Assembly: GCA_027858325.1 (NCBI GenBank)
Contig: JAQICU010000103.1
Coordinates: 1-5,034, forward strand
Reading direction: 5' to 3'
Length of the DNA: 5,034 bases
From: Candidatus Cloacimonadota bacterium
GTDB lineage: Bacteria > Cloacimonadota > Cloacimonadia > Cloacimonadales > TCS61
Each line of letters begins with the position of its first letter. Position 1 is the stretch's first letter. Positions 1 through 4,933 of the stretch are shown in pieces. The notes under the pieces were generated by a model that saw only the letters and a list, made by a program, of their open reading frames with translations, was not told the origin of the DNA and did not search any database. The position numbers were made by a program, and so were the translations under genes.

Positions 1-54
1 TTCCAGAACTCTTTTTTGCTGATACGATACACTTACATTTTTTAATTTTATCAT
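1..54 (-). CDS. ABC transporter ATP-binding protein, N-terminal fragment (cut by window edge)
   Basis: Reading the minus strand from the ATG at 54-52 gives 18 codons, MIKLKNVSVSYQQKRVLE, open to the window edge. This matches the usual opening of an ABC ATPase: a first beta strand (IKLKNVSVSY) with the aromatic A-loop tyrosine that stacks on adenine, then a basic turn and V-L before the second strand. The Walker A motif would lie beyond the edge and is not seen. The start is well supported: AGGTGA (complement of 61-66) lies six bases upstream. The gene diverges from the Rrf2 gene across a short gap and points the same way as the BtuFC genes, whose operon lacks an ATPase in this window, so it could be their partner. 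That link is inference, and another ABC system is equally possible. The ribosome site makes a real gene start likely; the family rests on only 18 residues. Confidence 0.62.
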   Translation of the reverse strand, partial: MIKLKNVSVSYQQKRVLE

Positions 55-60
55 TTATTT

Positions 61-66
61 TCACCT
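61..66 (-). promoter_or_regulatory. Ribosome binding site of the left-edge ABC ATPase gene
   Basis: On the minus strand this reads AGGTGA, a strong match to the anti-Shine-Dalgarno sequence, six bases before the ATG at 54. It is the main evidence that the 18-codon reading frame at the edge is a real gene start and not a chance frame. Confidence 0.65.
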
Positions 67-81
67 TTTAAAAAAAAATAT

Positions 82-109
82 TTGCCAATTCATACTAATT
101 TTATATGTT
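82..109 (+). promoter_or_regulatory. Possible sigma-70-type promoter of the Rrf2-nifS-nifU operon
   Basis: TTGCCA at 82-87 resembles a -35 box, and TATGTT at 104-109 resembles a -10 box after a 16-base spacer. Transcription would start near 116, just ahead of the ribosome site at 117-122. The match is modest in an AT-rich region. If it is right, the ATG at 105 could not be used, which agrees with a start at 129. Confidence 0.3.
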
Positions 110-126
110 ATCCTCTAAGGGGATAA
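108..126. promoter_or_regulatory. Near-perfect 19-bp palindrome, candidate Rrf2 operator
   Basis: TTATCCTCTAAGGGGATAA has dyad symmetry about position 117. Eight of nine pairs match and the ninth is a T/G pair. It overlaps the possible -10 box, the predicted transcription start and the Shine-Dalgarno sequence AAGGGG (117-122) of the regulator gene. Rrf2 proteins bind DNA as dimers and commonly repress their own operons, so this is where an autoregulatory operator would be expected. In RNA the outer six pairs (TTATCC with GGATAA) could instead form a hairpin with the ribosome site partly in loop and stem. It does not obviously match the published E. coli IscR type 1 site. Binding is inferred. 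Confidence 0.5.
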
Positions 127-128
127 AG

Positions 129-539
129 ATGAATATTTCAACAAAGACTGAATATGCTGTACGAGCACTTGCAGAACTCGCTGTGAACTCTGTAAATAAA
201 CCAGTTTCCATTAATGAAATCTGTAAAAACCAGAATCTCCCGATGAAGTATATTGAACAACTCTTCAGGAAGTTGAAGCAGAATGGACTTGTAAAAAGCA
301 TCCATGGAGCAAAAGGTGGATATCAACTTGCTCTGAAAATAAGTGTGATATCATTAAAAGATATTATGGAAGCTGTTGATGAGAACTATGTAGCTCCGTT
401 CTGCAATGGAAATACAGAAGAGCACGTACACTGCATTGGCTTACCATGCGGGTTTAAAGAACTTTGGGATGAAATAAATGAACACACAGAAAATTATTTT
501 GATTCGATAAAGCTGAATCAAATCGTGGCCAGACTTTAG
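129..539 (+). CDS. iscR: Rrf2-family transcriptional regulator (IscR-like, three-cysteine type)
   Basis: A 136-residue DNA-binding regulator of the Rrf2 family, which includes IscR, NsrR, RirA and CymR. The winged helix-turn-helix spans about residues 1-70: the family-typical opening STKTEYAVRALAELA, the SINEIC...YIEQLFRKLKQNGLVKS recognition region, and the wing GAKGGYQLA. Cysteines 92, 102 and 107 (C-x9-C-x4-C) lie where Fe-S-binding Rrf2 proteins carry their cluster ligands, so it probably senses iron-sulfur status. The spacing differs from the C-x5-C-x5-C of E. coli IscR. I chose the ATG at 129 over the in-frame ATG at 105 because AAGGGG lies six bases upstream and family members start at this point; the 105 start has no ribosome site. 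It heads the operon, with nifS starting eight bases after its stop. The 19-bp palindrome over its own start region suggests autoregulation. The family is sure, but the exact effector (cluster, nitric oxide, iron or cysteine) is not proven, so the symbol is provisional. Confidence 0.92.
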   Translation: MNISTKTEYAVRALAELAVNSVNKPVSINEICKNQNLPMKYIEQLFRKLKQNGLVKSIHGAKGGYQLALKISVISLKDIMEAVDENYVAPFCNGNTEEHVHCIGLPCGFKELWDEINEHTENYFDSIKLNQIVARL

Positions 540-547
540 GAGAATTT

Positions 548-1714
548 ATGGAAAGAATATATTTTAATAATTGCTTAACATCCAAACCAGCACCGGAGGT
601 TGTAAAAATAACAACTGAATACATGAAGAATAAATATTACTTCCCAGAGAATTTCAATGCAATGGGAACTGAAGCTTCCGATAATTTGGAAAGAGCAATA
701 AAGATCATTGCAGATTCGATGGGCGCAAACTCAAAAGAAGTTCATTTCACATCCGGTGGAACAGCTGCCAATAATCTGGCAATAAAAGGATATTTAACTG
801 CAAATTCAAACAAAGGAACACACATTATTTGTTCGGTAATCGATTACCCGGATATTCTAACAAACGCTGCTTTCTTTGAAAAAAGCGGATTTGAGGTAAC
901 TTATCTTCAAGCTGATAATGAAGGTTTTATTGATCTTGTTCAACTCAAGAACTCTATCCGTGAAGATACAATTTTATTCATGACAACTTTGGGAAATCAT
1001 ACTGTCGGGACAATTCAACCAATAAAAGAGATCAGAGAAATATTGGATAACTCTGAGCACAAAATTGCAATGCACGTTGATGCCTGTGAAGCTTACGCAC
1101 GTATCCCGATCAATGTGAATGAATTAGGAATAGACTTGATGTCTATCAGTGCCCACAAAATTCACGGTCCTCAAGGTATTGGCGCATTGTATCAAAGAAA
1201 AGGAATCACATTAGGACAGGTTCAGCATGGTGTGAACAGAATGGATAATTTGCAAACAGGCGGTATGAATATTGCATCCATTGCAGGATTTGCTAAAGCT
1301 GTAGAACTTGCATTCAACAACTTTGAAGAGAATATGGCAAAGATACGCAAACTCTCTGACTATCTACTCAATAAAATAGAATCAACAATTCCAGATACTT
1401 TGTTAAATGGTCCGCGAGGAGTTAAACGTACTCCTCATAATATAAATATTTCCTTTGATTATATCGAAGGAGAGGCAATTATGATGATGATGGACATTGT
1501 TGGTGTTTCAATTTCTACCGGAAGTGCCTGCGCTTCCCAAGGGCTAAAACCAAATTATGTCTTAATGGCTCTTGGTAGAAGTCATGAACAATCCCATAGC
1601 TCAATGAAATTCACATTCAGCCGATACAATACAATAGAAGAAATCGATTATACTGTAGAAAAACTGGCTGAAGTAGTAAAAGAGCTTCGATCACGAAGTC
1701 CACTTTATAATTAA
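548..1714 (+). CDS. nifS: NifS/IscS-like cysteine desulfurase with altered active-site residues
   Basis: A PLP-dependent class V aminotransferase-fold enzyme of 388 residues that should take sulfur from L-cysteine as a protein persulfide for cluster assembly. The PLP lysine is K204 in SAHKIHGPQG, the aspartate under the pyridine ring is D178 (HVDA), the catalytic cysteine is C328 in STGSACAS, and the carboxylate-binding arginine is R359 (SRYNT). Several normally fixed positions have changed. The histidine that stacks on PLP (E. coli IscS H104) is Y100 in an ungapped alignment; the glutamine of the HVDAxQ motif is E181; TSGGTE reads TSGGTA (A73); and the N-terminal DNNATT-like and GNPSS-H segments read NNCLT and FPENFNAMG. 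It is therefore a divergent family member and may differ in rate or partner. AGGAGA at 538-543 overlaps the upstream stop codon and serves as ribosome site. The stop codon overlaps a new ATG (TAATG). Its place between an Rrf2 gene and nifU supports an Isc-type role. Confidence 0.92.
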   Translation: MERIYFNNCLTSKPAPEVVKITTEYMKNKYYFPENFNAMGTEASDNLERAIKIIADSMGANSKEVHFTSGGTAANNLAIKGYLTANSNKGTHIICSVIDYPDILTNAAFFEKSGFEVTYLQADNEGFIDLVQLKNSIREDTILFMTTLGNHTVGTIQPIKEIREILDNSEHKIAMHVDACEAYARIPINVNELGIDLMSISAHKIHGPQGIGALYQRKGITLGQVQHGVNRMDNLQTGGMNIASIAGFAKAVELAFNNFEENMAKIRKLSDYLLNKIESTIPDTLLNGPRGVKRTPHNINISFDYIEGEAIMMMMDIVGVSISTGSACASQGLKPNYVLMALGRSHEQSHSSMKFTFSRYNTIEEIDYTVEKLAEVVKELRSRSPLYN

Positions 1715-1729
1715 TGTTAAAAGATATAA

Positions 1730-1873
1730 ATTCTGCAAAATATGGTGTTTTTTGTCATCCTGACGAATCTTGCATATCATTCTTAGGAAGGATCTCCGCT
1801 TATAATGAGATTCTTCGTGAGAGAATTATTGGAGATTTCCTCAGAAAGACAACCTTTTTTCATTTTGCAGAAT
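1730..1873. repeat. 144-bp MITE-like inverted-repeat element between nifS and nifU
   Basis: The ends are a perfect 12-bp inverted repeat, ATTCTGCAAAAT (1730-1741) and ATTTTGCAGAAT (1862-1873). Nested inside are TTGTCATCCTGA (1752-1763) and TCAGAAAGACAA (1841-1852), which match as inverted copies at 10 of 12 places. Further in, GGATCTCC (1790-1797) faces GGAGATTTCC (1831-1840). The whole would fold into a long imperfect hairpin. The 9-bp direct repeats TAAAAGATA at 1718-1726 and 1881-1889 flank it, as a target duplication would, although they sit 3 and 7 bases from the repeat ends. The GTCATCCTGA core recurs in the 2526-3179 gap, so this looks like a dispersed non-coding element. A 58-codon frame (1714-1890) runs through the entire element. 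No transposase is visible. Confidence 0.7.
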
Positions 1874-1904
1874 CCTTTAATAAAAGATAAACAAGGAGAA
1901 TATT

Positions 1905-2525
1905 ATGCAATATTCACAAAAGGTATTAGATCACTTTATGAAACCACATAATATAGGAAAGTTGGAAAACCCCGATGCAGAAGCTACTGAAGGAAGTCCG
2001 GCTTGTGGTGATCAAATATCAATAACCCTGAAGATAGATCCCAAAACTAATATTATTGATGATATCAAATTCCAATCATACGGATGCGCTTCCAACATTG
2101 CTACAGGTTCGATTATAACAGACATGGCAATGGGAAAAACGATTGATGAAGCTAAGAATATCTCATGGAAAGGTGCTGCTGACGCGCTTGATGGATTACC
2201 ACCAGTTAAAATGCACTGTTCTGTTCTTGCAGTTGATACGCTTAAGAAAGCGATCAAGCAATACGAGATCGAACACGGTTTAGCTGAAAAAGAATCCTTC
2301 TCTAAAGATACAATTGTTGAGGAACTCAAGAAGATCATTTATCCCGGTGTTGGAGAAGACATAGTTACACTTAAAATGGTAAAGTATGTCGGATTTGAAA
2401 ATGGTGTAGCCATTATAGATGTAGATATACCTAAATTCGATAAATACCGTGATAATGTAGCTGAAGAGATCAAAGAGCATTTGGAAGCATTCGAAGAGAT
2501 CAAAGAAGCTAAAGTAACGATTTAG
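1905..2525 (+). CDS. nifU: NifU/IscU-type iron-sulfur scaffold with a C-terminal MIP18/DUF59-like domain
   Basis: A 206-residue scaffold on which [2Fe-2S] and [4Fe-4S] clusters are built from NifS-delivered sulfur. Residues 1-125 are a full IscU/NifU N-terminal domain: YSQKVLDHFMKPHNIG at the start, then the three ligand cysteines C34 (PACGD, with D36), C61 (YGCAS) and C105 (HCSVL). LPPVK at 98-102 is identical to the motif that the HscA chaperone recognises in E. coli IscU, although no hscA is in view. A short linker leads to residues 134-206, which contain no cysteine. PGVGEDIVTLKMV followed by two beta strands and a closing helix-strand resembles DUF59/MIP18 (the SufT/PaaD type), not the C-x-x-C Nfu domain of classical NifU. 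The scaffold call is certain; the C-terminal domain is identified from its pattern. AAGGAG (1893-1898) lies six bases before the ATG. It lies 190 bases after nifS because of the repeat element, probably still in one operon. Confidence 0.94.
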   Translation: MQYSQKVLDHFMKPHNIGKLENPDAEATEGSPACGDQISITLKIDPKTNIIDDIKFQSYGCASNIATGSIITDMAMGKTIDEAKNISWKGAADALDGLPPVKMHCSVLAVDTLKKAIKQYEIEHGLAEKESFSKDTIVEELKKIIYPGVGEDIVTLKMVKYVGFENGVAIIDVDIPKFDKYRDNVAEEIKEHLEAFEEIKEAKVTI

Positions 2526-2572
2526 AGTCTAATCGTAAATCATATTTCTTCAGTTGGTTCGAGTCGTTTTCT

Positions 2573-2598
2573 GGTTACCAAACCCCTGTTTGGAAACC
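2573..2598. repeat. Stem-loop with 11-position stem and CCCT loop
   Basis: GGTTACCAAAC pairs with GTTTGGAAACC at ten of eleven positions (A/A mismatch at 2577/2594) around the 4-base loop CCCT. It starts 48 bases after the nifU stop and is followed by ACTCTTTTC, so it could help end the nifU transcript, but the T run is interrupted and I rate this weakly. It has the same shape as the hairpin at 2708-2733. Confidence 0.6.
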
Positions 2599-2630
2599 AC
2601 TCTTTTCAAATTCTTTAAGATTCCCACTTT

Positions 2631-2685
2631 CCATCCTTCGTCCCGATTATCGGGACTACGGAGAATAGATCGTGAGAATGACAAA
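2631..2685. repeat. GTCATCCTGA-family repeat copy with a perfect 17-bp palindrome
   Basis: GTCCCGATTATCGGGAC (2640-2656) is an exact palindrome about 2648. The segment ends in TGAGAATGACAAA (2673-2685), which on the other strand reads TTTGTCATTCTCA and matches TTTGTCATCCTGA at 1751-1763 at 11 of 13 places. This copy therefore lies in the opposite orientation to the one between nifS and nifU. Directly after it, GACAAA (2680-2685) can also pair with TTTGTC (2692-2697). Confidence 0.5.
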
Positions 2686-2707
2686 AGTCAGTTTGTCCTG
2701 CTCTTCT

Positions 2708-2733
2708 CATTCCCAAGCTTCTGCTTGGGAATG
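2708..2733. repeat. Perfect 11-bp stem-loop with TTCT loop
   Basis: CATTCCCAAGC (2708-2718) and GCTTGGGAATG (2723-2733) are exact complements around the loop TTCT. It has the same stem length, loop length and CCAA...TTGG core as the hairpin at 2573-2598, and the differing positions change in pairs. It is most likely a member of a dispersed hairpin repeat family. Confidence 0.7.
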
Positions 2734-2742
2734 CAATAATAT

Positions 2743-2760
2743 GAGAAGTTTCCACTTCTC
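2743..2760. repeat. Perfect 7-bp stem-loop with TTCC loop
   Basis: GAGAAGT (2743-2749) and ACTTCTC (2754-2760) pair exactly around a 4-base loop, nine bases after the preceding hairpin. It is the third hairpin in the gap with a pyrimidine-rich 4-base loop. Confidence 0.5.
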
Positions 2761-2877
2761 CAACGATAAATAACTTTCCAAATCGTAGTTGAAAGAATTC
2801 CTTTGGTAGAAGCTTCGGAAAATACGAAAACTCGAGTCGTGAAGTGCCTTTGATGAAGACTCGAACCAGTAATAGTA

Positions 2878-2915
2878 TTTATTTCGACTCGTCGTTTCTT
2901 ACGAGTCGAAGTAAA
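2878..2915. repeat. 15-pair stem-loop built on CGACTCG / CGAGTCG
   Basis: TTCGACTCGT (2883-2892) pairs exactly with ACGAGTCGAA (2901-2910) around an 8-base loop. The stem extends through one T-G pair to TTTA/TAAA, giving 15 pairs in all. Six T's follow at 2922-2927, separated from the stem by six bases, so a plus-strand terminator role is possible but not convincing. It could equally be a repeat unit. Confidence 0.55.
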
Positions 2916-2985
2916 ACATAGTTTTTTATTTCATCCCACTCTATATGCTTTTAAAGAACTATATATTTTACAAGCCCTAAGCTTG

Positions 2986-3067
2986 TGTCATCCTGAGTTC
3001 ATCGAAGGACGAAGGGCTTAACACACAATTAATTGGAAGCTATGGTTCGTCTCCGCTCACCATGACA
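2986..3067. repeat. 82-bp repeat with imperfect inverted ends (TGTCATCCTGAG type)
   Basis: The left end TGTCATCCTGAG (2986-2997) and the right end CTCACCATGACA (3056-3067) are inverted copies at 10 of 12 positions. The two differing bases are CC in one and GG in the other. Each half also folds on itself: TCCT with AGGA (3006-3009) on the left, and ATGGT (3042-3046) with ACCAT (3059-3063) on the right. AAGCCCT (2972-2978) and AGGGCTT (3013-3019) add a further possible stem. It is related to the element between nifS and nifU. Confidence 0.6.
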
Positions 3068-3088
3068 TCTTTTTTTACACCTCAAACC

Positions 3089-3124
3089 CCTCTTATTCTC
3101 CCCTTACAAAGGGGAGCTAAGTGG
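3089..3124. repeat. Stem-loop downstream of the btuC-like gene (CTCCCCTT / AAGGGGAG)
   Basis: CTCCCCTT (3098-3105) pairs exactly with AAGGGGAG (3109-3116) around the loop ACA. An internal bulge then leads to CTTA/TAAG and CC/GG outer pairs. It lies 56 bases past the stop codon of the permease gene and could stabilise or end that transcript, but no T run follows on the minus strand, so it is recorded as a structured repeat, not as a terminator. Confidence 0.55.
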
Positions 3125-3179
3125 AATTGGAAATCAAATACACATTCCCAAATTTGATTTAACATAATAATTAAACTAA

Positions 3180-4100
3180 TCATCTACTTTTTGCCATGAT
3201 AAATAAGAAGAAAGGACAACCCAGAAAAGCTGTAATTATTCCTACCGGAATTTCGATAACTGCAATGTGCATTGCTATCAGATCACACAAAATTAGAAGT
3301 ATTGCACCAAACAGAGAAGAATAGATAATTCCGGTTCGCTTATTTCCACCTGAGACCATGCGAACGATATGAGGAACAATAAGACCTATAAATCCGATAA
3401 TTCCTGCATAGGCAACAGTTATGCCCGTAAGAAGAGAGCTTATAATAAATATCTTTCTGCGCAGTTTTTTCACATCAATGCCCAAACTTCCGGCAATAAT
3501 ATCTCCGGTTGTAAGGATCATTAACCTGCGGGAAAGCAGGAACAGGTAGAGCATCAGTAAGATGGCTATGCCAAATACAATCAGAAAATAATACCACTCT
3601 TTGCGGCTGAAAATGTGCCCCAGATTTCCCATAAGTACATTGATTATGTTCCCAATATCCTGCTGATTGAAATACATGAGAAGTGAAATGAGCGCCGAAA
3701 AAAACATTCCCACAATTATGCCTGAAAGTAATAATTTTGTGCTGTTGAAAAATCCGCCAAGATGTGCCAGAAACCAGACAATAGTTAATGTGATCAATGC
3801 TCCGGCAAATCCAAAAAGAGGCATAAATAAATACAAACCCAATACACTGGCTAAAATACTGCCAAAAGCTGCACCGGATGAAATGCCTAAAATATATGGT
3901 TCTGCTAAAGGATTATTCAGCATTATTTGAAATGAGTAACCAACACCTGAAAGCACAAATCCAACCAAGAATGCCAGCATTAGTCGTGGCAAGCGGATTT
4001 GCAGAATTATGTGCAAACTTTCCACCTGATAATTTAAATACAAGTAGATCAAGAAAATAGAAAAAACAAACAGTAAAATGGGAATAATCTTATTTTTCAT
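3180..4100 (-). CDS. btuC: BtuC/FecCD-type ABC transporter permease (probable cobalamin uptake)
   Basis: An inner-membrane permease of 306 residues with about nine to ten hydrophobic segments, slightly short for a family usually near 330-350. Family motifs appear in order: RLPRLMLAFLVGFVLSGVG at about 36-54, NPLAEPYILGISSGAAFG at 63-80, TTGDIIAGSLGI at 197-208 (the cytoplasmic region that meets the ATPase), AGIIGFIGLIVPHIVRMVSG at 232-251, and EIPVGIITAFLGCPFF at 283-298. The arginine often found in the conserved D-x-x-A-R of the penultimate segment is methionine here (DLIAM). It begins inside the end of the btuF-like gene with an 11-base overlap (ATGAAAAATAA) and has only a weak ribosome site of its own, so translation is probably coupled. 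No ATPase gene follows. The family also moves heme and ferric siderophores, and the cobalamin assignment comes from the binding-protein partner. Confidence 0.9.
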   Translation of the reverse strand: MKNKIIPILLFVFSIFLIYLYLNYQVESLHIILQIRLPRLMLAFLVGFVLSGVGYSFQIMLNNPLAEPYILGISSGAAFGSILASVLGLYLFMPLFGFAGALITLTIVWFLAHLGGFFNSTKLLLSGIIVGMFFSALISLLMYFNQQDIGNIINVLMGNLGHIFSRKEWYYFLIVFGIAILLMLYLFLLSRRLMILTTGDIIAGSLGIDVKKLRRKIFIISSLLTGITVAYAGIIGFIGLIVPHIVRMVSGGNKRTGIIYSSLFGAILLILCDLIAMHIAVIEIPVGIITAFLGCPFFLFIMAKSR

Positions 4101-4926
4101 CTTTAAATATCTTCTGCAATTGTTTCATACCTTCGATAACACGTGGAGTTGCCCGAATAATCAGGTCAGGATTTATATCGAGTGCAGTATAAATGCGGTC
4201 ATTTTTAACTGCGGAAATAACTTCCCACCCTTTGCGAATTTTTATGCTTTCCGCTGTAACTTCCGGTGGACAGGTCAGGATGATAATTTCCGGATCTGCA
4301 TTGATAATATCTTCCACTTTCACACGCGAATAATCTCGGGGAAGTTCAGCAAAGATATTGTCTCCCCCTGCTTTTTGTACAACCTCGCCCACAAAAGATC
4401 TTTCGGAAACACTCATTATCGGAGTGTTGTAAATTTCCACATAAACAGTAGGTGAATTATCACCACAATTTTGAGAAATTATTTCAATTTCTGTCTGTAA
4501 ACTATCTGCTACAAAATTTGCTCTCTTTTCTGCTCCGATAAGTTTACCGATCTCCCGAATTGAAGAGATCATATCATCAATAGATTTTGGATAGAATTGA
4601 GCTGTGGTGATTTGTAACTTCTCAAGTTCGGTGGTGAGCAGTTCCTGTTCTAAACCGGAAGTAAACACAATTGTGGGAGCGAGTGAAATTATCTTTTCAA
4701 AATCTACTTTCCCGAAATTGCCAACTTTCTCAATTTCTTTTAGATTAGCAGGATAATCACATTCTATAGTAACACCGACAATATTCTCTGAACCTATCAA
4801 TAAACAAACAATCTCAGCGATTTCCGGAGATGTGATGATATAACGGTTACCTGTTTGCTGCTCAATCTTTGAACATCCTGCTAATAATATTAGTGTAAAG
4901 AAAATGAAGATCACAATTTTTTTCAT
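4090..4926 (-). CDS. btuF: BtuF-like cobalamin-binding lipoprotein, ABC transporter substrate-binding protein
   Basis: A 278-residue lipoprotein that should capture the substrate outside the inner membrane and pass it to the permease encoded next. Residues 1-17 are a signal peptide ending in the lipobox LLAGC, with C18 as the lipidated cysteine. The rest is a helical-backbone-type binding fold (Peripla_BP_2). The ECDYP stretch at 55-59, followed by KVGNFGKVDFEKIISLAPTIVF, is characteristic of BtuF-type proteins (usually CDYP...VG....E.I..L.PD). The C-terminal half has DYSRVKVEDIINADPEIIIL and ends in an RATPRVIEGM segment that corresponds to the usual RPGPRx..GL. AAAAGGA lies eight bases before the ATG, within the 3' arm of a leader hairpin. 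It overlaps the permease gene, forming an operon. The transporter family is certain. Cobalamin as ligand is likely from the CDYP signature, with heme or siderophore less likely. Confidence 0.88.
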   Translation of the reverse strand: MKKIVIFIFFTLILLAGCSKIEQQTGNRYIITSPEIAEIVCLLIGSENIVGVTIECDYPANLKEIEKVGNFGKVDFEKIISLAPTIVFTSGLEQELLTTELEKLQITTAQFYPKSIDDMISSIREIGKLIGAEKRANFVADSLQTEIEIISQNCGDNSPTVYVEIYNTPIMSVSERSFVGEVVQKAGGDNIFAELPRDYSRVKVEDIINADPEIIILTCPPEVTAESIKIRKGWEVISAVKNDRIYTALDINPDLIIRATPRVIEGMKQLQKIFKDEK

Positions 4927-4933
4927 AAAAAAA

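Larger units (their letters stand above)
2556..2867. repeat. Long-range inverted repeat GGTTCGAGTC / GACTCGAACC
   Basis: GGTTCGAGTC at 2556-2565 and GACTCGAACC at 2858-2867 are perfect inverted copies; one further outer pair makes 11 bp. They enclose about 290 bases holding most of the other small hairpins. The same CGAGTCG core recurs at 2833-2839, 2885-2891 (inverted) and 2902-2908. The pair may be the ends of a composite repeat element or simply two members of a dispersed family. Confidence 0.5.
2526..3179. other. Gene-free convergent gap filled with small inverted repeats
   Basis: These 654 bases lie between the convergent ends of nifU and the btuC-like gene. No frame in them has both a ribosome site and family-like sequence. 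A 61-codon frame at 2554-2739 is made almost entirely of repeat sequence. What the stretch does hold is at least eight stem-loops or palindromes, listed separately. They include short hairpins with 4-base loops, GTCATCCTGA-type units, and CGAGTCG motifs in both orientations. No strong intrinsic terminator with an adjacent T run is seen for either flanking operon. The stretch looks like a sink for dispersed palindromic elements. Confidence 0.75.

Noticed and set aside
105..128. Upstream in-frame ATG that would lengthen the Rrf2 regulator by eight residues.
   Set aside because: It has no ribosome site and overlaps the likely promoter and operator, while the ATG at 129 has AAGGGG at ideal spacing and begins where family members begin.
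2556..2565. GGTTCGAGTC looks like the T-loop of a tRNA.
   Set aside because: The flanking bases do not form a T-stem, and no acceptor, D or anticodon arm can be found around it on either strand. It is part of the CGAGTCG repeat cluster.
2554..2739. A 61-codon plus-strand frame after nifU.
   Set aside because: It consists almost wholly of hairpin and GTCATCCTGA-type repeat sequence, has no ribosome site and resembles no protein family.
2878..2930. Hairpin followed by six T's as an intrinsic terminator for nifU.
   Set aside because: The T run is separated from the stem by six bases and lies about 350 bases past the nifU stop, so the terminator call is too weak to list as such.
4078..4455. A 125-codon plus-strand frame opposite the btuF-like gene.
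   Set aside because: It is the antisense shadow of a well-supported lipoprotein gene, with no ribosome site or family resemblance.
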